Counted from the first letter of the stretch, positions 16,212-24,404 are shown. The stretch: 64,000 nucleotides of DNA from Oxalobacteraceae bacterium OTU3CINTB1 (GCA_024123955.1 CP099652.1:5022001-5086000); one strand, 5' to 3'. Notes: a model not told the origin generated them from the sequence alone. Numbers and translations are program-made.

Positions 16212-17501
16212 ATGCATGTTGAATACGCCAGCAAACGTTGCTCCCCCGATCAGGCCCTGGAACTGCTGAGGAATGGCGACACCGTCATCGTGCCGACCGG
16301 CGCCGGCGAGCCTCCCTCGCTGCTGCACGCGCTGTCGGCCAGGCGCACCAGCTTCCAGGACATCAGGGTGGCGCAGATCCTAGCCATGCGTAAATATGCC
16401 TATTTCGACTGCGACACGGTCAACCATGTGCGCCACGTCGCGCTGTTCTTCGGCGGCGCCTCGCGCTCGGCGGGACAAGCCGGCTGGGCCGATTTCATCC
16501 CCGCCTACTTTTCCGAGCTCCCCGGCCTGATCCAGCGCGACCTGATCCCGGCCGACGTGGTGTTTTCGATGGCCTCGCCGATGGACGAGCATGGCAACTT
16601 CGCGCTCAGCCTGGCGGCCGACTACACGATGGCGGCGGTCCGCAAGGCCCGCGTGGTGGTGCTGGAGGTCAATCCGAACGTGCCGGTGGCAAATGGCGAA
16701 TGCATCGTGCACCTGTCGCAAGTCACGGCCATCGTCGAAAGCGACGAGCCGGTGATCGAGGTCGGGCTGCCGGCCATCGGCGCCGTGCAGGAGGCCATCG
16801 GCAGGCACGTGGCCGCCATGATCGAGGACGGCTCGACCTTGCAGATCGGCTATGGCGGCATTCCGGACGCGGTGGTCCAGCAGCTGACCTCCAAGCGCGA
16901 CCTCGGCGTGCACACCGAGATGATCGGCGACGGCATCCTCAAGCTGGTCGAATGCGGCGCGGTCAACAACAGCCGCAAGACCTTCATGCCGGGCAAGATG
17001 GTGGCGACTTTCGCGCTGGGCTCGCGCAAGCTGTACGACTTCATGCACCAGAACCCGATGCTGGAGATGCATCCGGTCAGCTTCACCAACGATCCCTACC
17101 TGGCCGGTCAGAACGACAAACTGGTGGCCATCAACGCCAGCCTGCAGGTCGATTTGCTGGGGCAATGCGGTTCGGAGAGCCTGGCCCACCTGCCCTATTC
17201 CGGCACTGGCGGCCAGGTCGACTTCGTGCGCGCGGCCAACCGCTCGAACGGCGGCAAGGCCTTCATCGTGCTGCCGTCGACCGCCAGGGAAGGCGCGATC
17301 TCGCGCATCGTGCCGACGCTCACGCCCGGCACCCATGTCACCACGGGCAAGAACGACGTCAACTACGTGGTCACCGAATACGGCGTGGCCCAGTTGCGCG
17401 GCAAATCGGCGCACCAGCGGGCCGAGGCGCTGATCGCCATCGCCCATCCGGACTTCCGCGCCGAGCTGCGCGACGCGGCCAAACGAATCTTGCTATGCTG
17501 A
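16212..17501 (+). CDS. acetyl-CoA hydrolase/CoA-transferase family protein
   Basis: A 429-residue member of the acetyl-CoA hydrolase/4-hydroxybutyrate CoA-transferase family (two AcetylCoA_hydro domains). N-terminal VIVPTGAGEP is a nucleotide-loop-like region. The middle segment GVHTEMIGDGILKLVE carries the probable catalytic Glu, and GTGGQVDFVRAA followed by VTEYGVAQLRGKS is typical of the C-terminal domain. It should move CoA between acetyl-CoA or succinyl-CoA and a short organic acid; the substrate is not clear. No companion pathway gene is adjacent, and the porin gene is divergent. No strong ribosome site is visible at the ATG. Confidence 0.88.
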   Translation: MHVEYASKRCSPDQALELLRNGDTVIVPTGAGEPPSLLHALSARRTSFQDIRVAQILAMRKYAYFDCDTVNHVRHVALFFGGASRSAGQAGWADFIPAYFSELPGLIQRDLIPADVVFSMASPMDEHGNFALSLAADYTMAAVRKARVVVLEVNPNVPVANGECIVHLSQVTAIVESDEPVIEVGLPAIGAVQEAIGRHVAAMIEDGSTLQIGYGGIPDAVVQQLTSKRDLGVHTEMIGDGILKLVECGAVNNSRKTFMPGKMVATFALGSRKLYDFMHQNPMLEMHPVSFTNDPYLAGQNDKLVAINASLQVDLLGQCGSESLAHLPYSGTGGQVDFVRAANRSNGGKAFIVLPSTAREGAISRIVPTLTPGTHVTTGKNDVNYVVTEYGVAQLRGKSAHQRAEALIAIAHPDFRAELRDAAKRILLC

Positions 17502-17530
17502 GCAGGGGAATTTCCTGACAGATAGAAATA

Positions 17531-17546
17531 TGTACGGCAGCGTACA
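17531..17546. promoter_or_regulatory. putative Crp/Fnr-type operator (perfect palindrome)
   Basis: TGTACG-GCAG-CGTACA is the best copy of the recurring palindrome, with perfect 6-bp arms. It lies upstream of the 'site-specific recombinase'-family gene. It would sit only 10 nt before an alternative ATG at 17556, which favours the ATG at 17613. Confidence 0.6.
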
Positions 17547-17612
17547 TACTGGGTAATGCTGACTGCATATACTGCGTTTTTTAGTCAAAACTGCGGTCAT
17601 TCCGCCCTGTGC

Positions 17613-19763
17613 ATGCTCGAAATATTACAACGTATAGACGCGGAAAGCACGGACATCGGCCTCATGGTCGAGCTGTTCGATACACTGCGTCCCCAGCGCC
17701 CCGGCGATGGCGTCCGCGCCACCGCCAACGTGCGCACGCTCGCCCAATTGTTGAAAGGCAGTCCCGCGCATGCGCTCGCGTTGCGCGGCTACGCATGCAG
17801 TCTGCTGTCCAGCCGTCGCCACTCCAGCCTGTACACCGAGATCGGCGTACTGTCGAACGATGGCTTTTTCACCGAACTCAAACGCCGCATCGCCTTTCGC
17901 ATCCTGCCGCCGGCGCTGGGCAACGAGTACCTGAGCGAAGCGCTCGACCAGGTGATCTACAAGCGCACCGACCGCCTCTGGATCAGCGCCGTGCCGGCCG
18001 CCGACTGGCTGGCGTTGGTCGACGTGGTCTGCAATCCGCCCGACCGGCGCGAAGCCAGCCGTGGCGACGCCACTACCCGCTGCACCCCCAACCTGATGCT
18101 GCCGGGCTTGCTCGAAGCGATACGCACGCTGTCCTACCGCATCTGCGCGATCGGCCTGGAACCGAAGCTGACCAATTTCCACACCGAGATGGAGACCTAC
18201 GAATCGCCCTTCATGGGCCAGAATTTCGAGGTCAACGCCTATCTGGACAACTACCAGCGCAACCTGGCCGGCGAGGACGTCGAGGTCGAGGACGCCCGCC
18301 ACCTGCTGGTGATGCTGGACCAGTGCGACGTGGTGGTCGGCAAGATCCGCAAGAAAGCGCTACACCAGGGCACCAGCATCGCGCTGACCTACCTGTTGGT
18401 GGCGCTCACGCAAAGCATCGCCCGGCTGCGCAAGCTGCTGTTCCTGGTTGACGTCAGCGGCGAACTGAAGGCCGAAGCCATCGCGCCGGCCGCGCTGCTG
18501 ATCGCACCGGCCGAGCTGCAAGCGCAACATCCGCAACCGGTCGGGCAGCAAGGTCCGCCGAGTCCGCGCCGCGCGGCCGCCGTCGGCCTGGCGCTGGAAC
18601 TGGTCGATGCCCACAACAACAAATACGCCGTCAGCGATCTGCTGCGCGACAATATCGACCTGTTGGCGCGCAACGTCACCGAGAACGCCAGCCACACCGG
18701 CGAGCACTATGTGGCCGACCACCGCAAGGAACTCGGCGGCATGTTCCTGTCGTCGGCCGGCGCCGGCGTCGTCATCGGCTTCATGGCGCTGTTCAAGATC
18801 CTGATGTCCTACCTGCGCGCCGCGCCGCTGGTCGAGACGTTCTTGTTCAGCATGAACTATTCGCTCGGCTTCATGTTCATCCACGTGCTGCATTTCACGG
18901 TCGCCACCAAGCAGCCGGCGATGACGGCCTCGCGCATTGCCGCCGGCCTGCACAGCCGGGACGGCCGCAACATCGATATCGAAAGCATGGCCGAGCTATG
19001 CAACAAGGTCATCCGCACGCAGAACATGGCGGTGCTGGGCAACCTCGCCACCGCGATCCCGACCGCGTGGCTGATCGCCATGGCCTGGCCCTACCTGACC
19101 GGCCACCATCTGGTCACGCCCGGAAAAGCCATGCACCTGCTGGCCGACATCGATCCCTTCGGCGGTCCGGCGCTGGTGTATGCCGCCATCGCCGGCGTCT
19201 GCCTGTTCGTGGCCGGCCTGATCTCGGGCTACTACGACAACAAGGCGCTCTACACGCGCTGGGCGCAGCGCATCGCGCAATTGCGCGGCCTGCGCTGGCT
19301 GCTGGGCCGGGAACGCCTGGACCGCTTCGGCGTCTACATGGAAAACAACCTCGGCGGCCTGATGGGGAATTTTTTCTTCGGCATCCTGCTCGGCGTCATG
19401 CCGCTGCTGGGCTTCCTGCTCGGCATGCCGCTCGACATCCGCCACGTGACGTTCTCGTCGGCCAACTTCGCCACCGCCATGGTCGGGCTCGACTATAACG
19501 TCAGCTGGCAGCTTGTGGTCACCTCGGTGGCCGGTTTCGTGCTGATCGGCACGGTGAATCTGCTGGTCAGCTTTGGACTGGCGTTGTGGGTGGCGCTGCG
19601 CTCGCGCCAGGTACGTTTCAAGCACGGCTGGCAGCTGATGAAGGTGCTGGGCCGCAGGTTTATACAAGGGCCGATCGCGTTCTTTTTCGGCTCGTCAGCA
19701 GAAGAGGCGGCGCCGCTGGCGTTGTCCGATGAATCGAAATCACCCCTAAAGGCAAACCGATGA
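17613..19763 (+). CDS. 'site-specific recombinase' family membrane protein (PF10136-like)
   Basis: A protein of about 716 aa matching the family named SpecificRecomb in databases, on the basis of an old neisserial annotation. The N-terminal half is soluble and helical. The C-terminal half has several hydrophobic membrane segments (for example around 390-430, 470-500, 515-545, 585-620 and 640-670). No tyrosine or serine recombinase catalytic motif can be seen, so the recombinase name is doubtful and a membrane function is more likely. The ATG at 17613 (MLEILQRIDAES) is preferred to 17556 because of the operator at 17531; neither has a Shine-Dalgarno sequence. Its TGA overlaps the ATG of the phospholipase D gene (ATGA). 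Confidence 0.82.
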   Translation: MLEILQRIDAESTDIGLMVELFDTLRPQRPGDGVRATANVRTLAQLLKGSPAHALALRGYACSLLSSRRHSSLYTEIGVLSNDGFFTELKRRIAFRILPPALGNEYLSEALDQVIYKRTDRLWISAVPAADWLALVDVVCNPPDRREASRGDATTRCTPNLMLPGLLEAIRTLSYRICAIGLEPKLTNFHTEMETYESPFMGQNFEVNAYLDNYQRNLAGEDVEVEDARHLLVMLDQCDVVVGKIRKKALHQGTSIALTYLLVALTQSIARLRKLLFLVDVSGELKAEAIAPAALLIAPAELQAQHPQPVGQQGPPSPRRAAAVGLALELVDAHNNKYAVSDLLRDNIDLLARNVTENASHTGEHYVADHRKELGGMFLSSAGAGVVIGFMALFKILMSYLRAAPLVETFLFSMNYSLGFMFIHVLHFTVATKQPAMTASRIAAGLHSRDGRNIDIESMAELCNKVIRTQNMAVLGNLATAIPTAWLIAMAWPYLTGHHLVTPGKAMHLLADIDPFGGPALVYAAIAGVCLFVAGLISGYYDNKALYTRWAQRIAQLRGLRWLLGRERLDRFGVYMENNLGGLMGNFFFGILLGVMPLLGFLLGMPLDIRHVTFSSANFATAMVGLDYNVSWQLVVTSVAGFVLIGTVNLLVSFGLALWVALRSRQVRFKHGWQLMKVLGRRFIQGPIAFFFGSSAEEAAPLALSDESKSPLKANR

Positions 19764-21157
19764 AATCCTCAAGCATGCGTATCTGGCTTCCCATGTTCCT
19801 GATGTGCTGGGGCTTGCTGGGCGCATGCGCCTCGCTGCCCGATGTTGCCGCCATGGGCGACAAGCTCGAACCGGCGGCGGCCACGCCCACCGTCAAGGGC
19901 AAGAACGGCGACCTCGGCACGGCGCGCACCAAGGCGCTGCTGGCCAAGCGCTGGCCCAAGGGCTCGCTCGACCTGAAGCAGCAGGCGGTGCTCGAGGAAG
20001 CGGCCACCGGCGTGCCGCTGATCGACGGCAACAAGGTCACCCTGCTGTTCGACGGTCCGCAAACGATGGGCGAAATGCTCAAGGCCATCAACGGCGCGAA
20101 GAACAACATCAACCTGGAAACCTACATCTTCGACCAGGACGAACTCGGCATGCAGTTCGCCGACGCGCTGATCGCCAAGCGCCAATCGGGCGTGGTGGTC
20201 AACATCCTGTACGACAGCGTCGGCACCATCGGCGTGCCGGCCGAGTTCTTCGACCGCATGCGCAAGGCCGGCGTCAACCTGCTCGAATACAACCCCGTCA
20301 ATCCGGCCAAGGTCAAGGGCGACGACTGGAAAGTAAACAACCGCGACCACCGCAAGGTCTTGATCGTCGACGGCAAGACCGCCTTCACCGGCGGCATCAA
20401 CATCAGCGCCGACTACTCCAAGGGCTCGCTGTTCCGCTCCAGCGCCAAGCAGACCAAGCAGAAGGAAGACGTCGGCTGGCGCGACACCCACATCAAGCTC
20501 GAAGGGCCGGCGGTGCACGCATTCCAGTGGTTGTTCGTGCGCCAGTGGGCCACGCAGGACCGCACCGACCTGCCCGAGGCGGAGTACTTCCCGCAACAGG
20601 TGATCGCCGGCGACAAGGTGGTGCGCGTGCTCGCGAGCGATCCGGGCGGACAGTTTGAAATCTTCAAGGCTTACAGCCTGGCGATCCAGGAAGCGAAGAA
20701 GAGCATCCACCTGACGTCGGCATATTTCGTACCGGACCGCCAGACGATCGACGCGCTGATCGCCGCCGCCAAGCGCGGCGTGGACGTCAAGATCGTGTTG
20801 CCGGGGGTATCGGACAGCGGACTGGTATTCCACGCTAGCCACGCGCTGTATGACGAGTTGCTATCGAACGGCATCAAGATCTACCACCTCAAGCTGGCCG
20901 TACTGCACGCCAAGACCGCCGTCATCGACGGCACCTGGTCGACGGTGGGCTCGACCAACATCGACACGCGCAGCTTCCTGCACAACAGCGAGCTCAATGT
21001 GGTGGTGCTGGGCGCTGCGTTCGGCAACGAAATGGAAAAGGCGTTCCAGGAAGACATGCGCGACTCGAAGCAGATCACGCTGGCGGACTGGCGCAACCGG
21101 CCGCTGACGGACCGCATGAAGGAATGGGCCGCGCGGATGATGAACTACTGGCTGTAA
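19760..21157 (+). CDS. phospholipase D family protein (cardiolipin synthase-like)
   Basis: A 465-residue lipoprotein with two HKD motifs: HRKVLIVDGK at about residue 196 and HAKTAVIDG at about 384, each followed by a Gly/Ser-Asn element (GGIN, GSTNID). This is the PLD superfamily transphosphatidylase arrangement of cardiolipin synthases. The signal peptide has a lipobox (GLLGAC, Cys23), unusual for a Cls, which is normally inner-membrane anchored by helices. It may therefore act in the periplasm or outer membrane as a phospholipid transferase. The start overlaps the upstream stop by 4 nt, so translation is coupled and the two proteins probably cooperate. Confidence 0.92.
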   Translation: MKSSSMRIWLPMFLMCWGLLGACASLPDVAAMGDKLEPAAATPTVKGKNGDLGTARTKALLAKRWPKGSLDLKQQAVLEEAATGVPLIDGNKVTLLFDGPQTMGEMLKAINGAKNNINLETYIFDQDELGMQFADALIAKRQSGVVVNILYDSVGTIGVPAEFFDRMRKAGVNLLEYNPVNPAKVKGDDWKVNNRDHRKVLIVDGKTAFTGGINISADYSKGSLFRSSAKQTKQKEDVGWRDTHIKLEGPAVHAFQWLFVRQWATQDRTDLPEAEYFPQQVIAGDKVVRVLASDPGGQFEIFKAYSLAIQEAKKSIHLTSAYFVPDRQTIDALIAAAKRGVDVKIVLPGVSDSGLVFHASHALYDELLSNGIKIYHLKLAVLHAKTAVIDGTWSTVGSTNIDTRSFLHNSELNVVVLGAAFGNEMEKAFQEDMRDSKQITLADWRNRPLTDRMKEWAARMMNYWL

Positions 21158-21160
21158 ACT

Positions 21161-21240
21161 CCGGGGTCAGGTCCACCAATTCTACACGGGCTCATCTATC
21201 ATCGGATGGGCTCGTGTAGAAATGGTGGACCTGACCCCGG
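21161..21240. repeat. 80-bp inverted-repeat element (REP/BIME-like)
   Basis: Two 36-nt arms (21161-21196 and 21205-21240) pair with three mismatches around an 8-nt loop. The outer ends read CCGGGGTCAGGTCCACCA. Such GGGGTCAGGTCC palindromes resemble REP-type elements mobilised by RAYT transposases. It fills the space between two convergent genes and could act as a bidirectional terminator. Confidence 0.8.
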
Positions 21241-21269
21241 ATTGGTATCATGACCCCGGATTGGTATCA
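21232..21269. repeat. tandem 19-bp direct repeat supplying a stop codon
   Basis: TGACCCCGGATTGGTATCA occurs twice head to tail (21232-21250 and 21251-21269). The first copy overlaps the right arm of the inverted-repeat element. The last three bases of the second copy (TCA) form the stop codon of the metallophosphoesterase gene on the minus strand. Confidence 0.85.
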
Positions 21270-22085
21270 AGCCTTTGCGGCCAGGTGCCACGCTTCACCG
21301 ATGCGCTGGAAGCACTCGGTCATCACGCGCTCGAAACTGCCGGTGCCGTCGACCCAACTATAGCGGTCCACCTCGATCCGCTCCGCATCCACACGGATCA
21401 CATTGAATGAATTCGATTCCCCGCGGCCGCGCGTGGACGTGGCCGTGCCGGCCTGCACCACCAGCGCGGCGTATCCGCTGAGCTTGTAGCGCTTTTCGCT
21501 GTTGCCCGCGTGGCTCGCATGCAAATGCCCCGCCAGCAGCAGATCCACACCGCATTCGGAAAACGCCCGCATCGCCATCGGTGCGCGGTCGACCAGGTCG
21601 TCCTTGTCGAACGTCTCGGGCAAATCGAACGGATGGTGCGTGACGATGATGCGCGTAAGGTTGGGATTGACCGCACTCATGCGCTGGCGCATCTGCGCCA
21701 CCTGCTCATCGTTGATACGCCCGTCCTTGAACGTCAACGAACGCGCGGTATTGATGCCGAGGATGGCGATCTCGTCGTCGATATACTCCGGCGCCAGATC
21801 CAGGGTCACGTAGCGCGTGTACTTGCGCAGCGGCGTGAGGAACCGCGTGGCGACGTTGTACAAGGGGATGTCGTGATTGCCCGGCACCACGATCTGCGGC
21901 CCCGGCAAGGTGTCGAGGAAGGCGCGCGCGGCCTTGAACTCCTCGGTCTTGGCGCGCTGCGTCAGGTCGCCGGAGACGACCACCACATCGGGCGCCAGCC
22001 TGGCGGTCAGTTCCTGCAGCGGCGCCAGCAAGGCGTGGTCGACCCTGCCAAAATGCAGGTCCGACAAATGGACGATAGTTCGCAT
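21267..22085 (-). CDS. metallophosphoesterase (CpdA/Icc-like)
   Basis: A 272-residue calcineurin-type phosphoesterase. The dimetal motifs are complete: DLH (Asp9, His11), GD (Asp40), GNHD (about 69-72), THHP and GHLH. The arrangement with a single domain and no signal peptide resembles CpdA/Icc cyclic-nucleotide phosphodiesterases and related enzymes; the substrate cannot be fixed from sequence. It starts 10 nt after the lipid kinase stop, so it is the third gene of a minus-strand operon with PAP2 and lipid kinase. Its stop codon lies inside a repeat element, so the C-terminus may have been changed by insertion. Confidence 0.9.
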   Translation of the reverse strand: MRTIVHLSDLHFGRVDHALLAPLQELTARLAPDVVVVSGDLTQRAKTEEFKAARAFLDTLPGPQIVVPGNHDIPLYNVATRFLTPLRKYTRYVTLDLAPEYIDDEIAILGINTARSLTFKDGRINDEQVAQMRQRMSAVNPNLTRIIVTHHPFDLPETFDKDDLVDRAPMAMRAFSECGVDLLLAGHLHASHAGNSEKRYKLSGYAALVVQAGTATSTRGRGESNSFNVIRVDAERIEVDRYSWVDGTGSFERVMTECFQRIGEAWHLAAKA

Positions 22086-22095
22086 GCTTCCCCTC

Positions 22096-22995
22096 CTACG
22101 TGGCCGGCACGACAGGGACGATCACGTTCAGTGCCTTGGCCCTGGAACGATAGCATAATGGCGGAGTCATCACGGTCACTTCACCGTCCGTGGCGACGCG
22201 TATTTGGCGGTGGCGCGTTTCGATCACCAGATCGCTGGACGAAAGCACGTCGAAATCCTTGGCCTCCGACAGCCGCCCGAACAAGGCGTGGATGGCGTAG
22301 CGAAGCAGGCCCAGCCTTGTGGGCTTTTGCGCGACGTACAAATACATCTTGCCGCTATCGAGCCGTTCGCGTTCGCCCATGGTCAGGCCTTGCATGTATT
22401 CGTTGTTGCCGATGAAGACGAACGGCGTGCGGCGCAAGTGCTCGCTGCCGTTGATCTTGAGCCGCACACTCATGAACGGAAAACGCCGCGCCGAGACGAA
22501 CACGGCGCGCGCGAACGCGTGCCACTTGCTGCGCCCCAGATGCTTTTGCTGCTTTTCACGGTCGCGCACGATGTCGGGGTAGATGCCGAGGCTGGAGTTG
22601 TTGAGGAAGATGCGGCCGTTGACCTCGCCAACGTCGACCTGCGCCAGCACGCCATGCACCGCATTGGCGACCGCCTCGTCGAGGTCCAGCGGGATGTTCA
22701 AATCCTTGGCGAAGTGATTCAAGGTGCCGAGCGGCAGCACTCCCAGGCGGGTCTGGCTGCCCACCAGCGCGGACGCGACCGCGTTGATGGTGCCGTCGCC
22801 GCCACCGGCCACGACGACCGGGGCGCCGTCGGACACGGCGCGCCTCGCGCGGGCGATCATTTCCTCGCCGCTTTTGGCCAATGTGATATCCGCCTCGGCG
22901 CCCTGCGCGCGGAATTTTTCCGCCAGCGCGGCGGACCAGCCGCCGCAGTAGCCTTGTCCGGCGCTGGCGTTGACGATGACTACAATACTGTTCAG
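22096..22995 (-). CDS. diacylglycerol/lipid kinase (YegS/DagK type), CTG start
   Basis: A lipid kinase of about 299 aa. The DAGK catalytic domain begins IVVIVNASAGQG (residues 4-15), followed by the ATP-binding GGGDGT motif (64-69) and GTLNHFAKDLNIP, all typical of YegS/BmrU-type kinases. No ATG, GTG or TTG exists at the right place in this frame. The only codon that fits the domain start is CTG at 22995, preceded by GGGGGA and overlapping the TGA of the PAP2 gene as CTGA, like the common ATGA coupling. The kinase is likely to phosphorylate diacylglycerol or a related lipid, with the PAP2 enzyme doing the reverse reaction. Confidence 0.85.
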   Translation of the reverse strand: MNSIVVIVNASAGQGYCGGWSAALAEKFRAQGAEADITLAKSGEEMIARARRAVSDGAPVVVAGGGDGTINAVASALVGSQTRLGVLPLGTLNHFAKDLNIPLDLDEAVANAVHGVLAQVDVGEVNGRIFLNNSSLGIYPDIVRDREKQQKHLGRSKWHAFARAVFVSARRFPFMSVRLKINGSEHLRRTPFVFIGNNEYMQGLTMGERERLDSGKMYLYVAQKPTRLGLLRYAIHALFGRLSEAKDFDVLSSSDLVIETRHRQIRVATDGEVTVMTPPLCYRSRAKALNVIVPVVPAT

Positions 22996-23633
22996 AGCAT
23001 TCCCCCGGAATTGTTCGATAAGCTTTTCGCCTCGCGCCGGCGGCGCAGCGTGGAGATCCCCGTAATGCAAATCGTCAGCCACGCCGCGCTGCCCGCCATG
23101 CCGGCAAGCACGTCGCTCAGATAGTGTGCGCCGAGATAGACGCGACTGAAGGCCACCAACAGTATCATCACTGTACAGGCCGCGGCTGTGCCTAAACGCA
23201 CACTCCAGCCCTTGCGGGCGATCATCACATAGCACGCAACCAAGCCGTAGAACAGGGTCGCGGCCGACGCGTGCCCGCTGGGGAAGCTGTACGTCGCCAA
23301 TGTGACCAGGGGTTCCTCGAACACGGGACGGCTGCGCTGGAAGGTGACCTTGAGCAGCACGTTCAGCAGCATGCCGCAGGGTACGCTGAGCACCAGCGCC
23401 CAGATCCAATAAATCTGGCCCCGCTTCCACAAAAAGTAGCCGAACGCGGACGCCATCAGGATCACGCCCGGCATCGTGTGGACAGTCGTTATCGCCATCA
23501 TGATGCTGGTCATCGGCTCGAAATGGTTGGCGTTGAACCAGTTGGCGATGTGCAGGTCGAGGACGGTGATCTCTTCCTGCCCCATGACCTCGGACGCCAG
23601 GTGGCCGAAAATGGAGACGGCGAACACCATCAA
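22992..23633 (-). CDS. PAP2-family membrane phosphatase (N-terminus probably longer)
   Basis: A type 2 phosphatidic acid phosphatase. Conserved motifs are KVTFQRSRP (residues 95-103), PSGH (118-121) and SRVYLGAHYLSDV (163-175), among several membrane helices. Likely substrates are phosphatidate or undecaprenyl pyrophosphate. The listed start is a TTG directly before an ATG without a ribosome site. The frame stays open for 28 more codons upstream and encodes RLSPEGEFGLHLTVGVLL, which belongs to the conserved first helix of this family. The only start supported by a ribosome site (GGGAG, 6 nt) is ATT at 23717, giving 241 aa. First gene of an operon with the lipid kinase and metallophosphoesterase. 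Confidence 0.87.
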   Translation of the reverse strand: MMVFAVSIFGHLASEVMGQEEITVLDLHIANWFNANHFEPMTSIMMAITTVHTMPGVILMASAFGYFLWKRGQIYWIWALVLSVPCGMLLNVLLKVTFQRSRPVFEEPLVTLATYSFPSGHASAATLFYGLVACYVMIARKGWSVRLGTAAACTVMILLVAFSRVYLGAHYLSDVLAGMAGSAAWLTICITGISTLRRRREAKSLSNNSGGML

Positions 23634-23778
23634 AAGAACGCCAACGGTCAGGTGCAGGCCGAACTCGCCCTCTGGCGACAGTCTTGCCTCGATGAAACGC
23701 TTGGATTTGCTGAAAATTTGGTGCTCCCGGATAGGTGGCCGTTGAAGTTGGCGGAAAAACTACGAAACAACGAATTTA

Positions 23779-23813
23779 CTGTTTATTTACACAGTACCTG
23801 TTTATTCATACAG
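23779..23813. promoter_or_regulatory. two tandem LexA boxes
   Basis: CTGTTTATTTACACAG (23779-23794) and CTGTTTATTCATACAG (23798-23813) both fit the LexA consensus CTGT-N8-ACAG perfectly. They start 19 bp apart, on nearly the same helix face. They lie 55-89 nt upstream of the 74-aa gene, in an AT-rich promoter region that is also upstream of the divergent PAP2 operon. Confidence 0.88.
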
Positions 23814-23867
23814 TACTTATGCTATTCTGAACTCCTCGTTAAACGCTTCTCCCAAAAGGAAAATGTC

Positions 23868-24092
23868 ATGACAACAGTTAATAACAGCTTCAGCTCCCGC
23901 TTCGGCCTGGAATATATGCCTACTTCCTTCCTGGTCCGCATGGGCAAACGCGAATTGCTGGTTTGCCGTGATTTCCGTAAGCGCTACTACGCGGTCAATC
24001 CTGTCATCGAATGCGACACCGGCGTGCAAGCCGGTCACCTTGAGGTTCTGCTGTGCCGCCGCTGGCTGTTGATCCTGTCGAAGGCGCACTAA
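23868..24092 (+). CDS. SOS-regulated small hypothetical protein
   Basis: A 74-residue basic protein with no recognised domain. It contains the segment RMGKRELLVCRDFRKRYYAVNP and ends in the hydrophobic, arginine-flanked stretch LEVLLCRRWLLILSKAH, which could be a membrane-associating amphipathic helix. Three cysteines are present. AAGGAAAA lies 6 nt before the ATG. Two perfect LexA boxes immediately upstream indicate repression by LexA and induction by DNA damage. Small SOS proteins of this kind (SulA, SidA, YneA) often inhibit cell division, but no similarity to them is visible, so any such role is speculation. Monocistronic. Confidence 0.75.
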   Translation: MTTVNNSFSSRFGLEYMPTSFLVRMGKRELLVCRDFRKRYYAVNPVIECDTGVQAGHLEVLLCRRWLLILSKAH

Positions 24093-24404
24093 TGGTTGCC
24101 GGTGCCAGCTGCCCTATCCAGTCGCAAGACAGGCCGGCCGATGCCGCGACCTCGCTCGCGCTCCTCACCTGGATCTGGCAGCTGGCGAGCCGTCATCAGA
24201 CAGATGCATCTTGCCGCAGCCCCGCCGTCGAACGCGCCCAACCAGCTGTTGAGGCGCAGTTCAATGACAAGCAACATTGCACGCCATGAAGCTATGTTAA
24301 GGGGTTTTGCTATCACTGCAAGTGTGCGCGCTGTTGCTTTAATGACTTTTTAAGCGAATTTTTAAGTCCTGCCACGCCTGCGGAGATACACGGCATTACG
24401 CTTA
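24093..24404. other. intergenic region without recognised gene
   Basis: 312 nt between the SOS gene and the convergent LysR gene. Short open frames exist on both strands but none has a ribosome site, a coding-like composition or a recognisable product. No hairpin with a T-tract is obvious. Confidence 0.5.
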
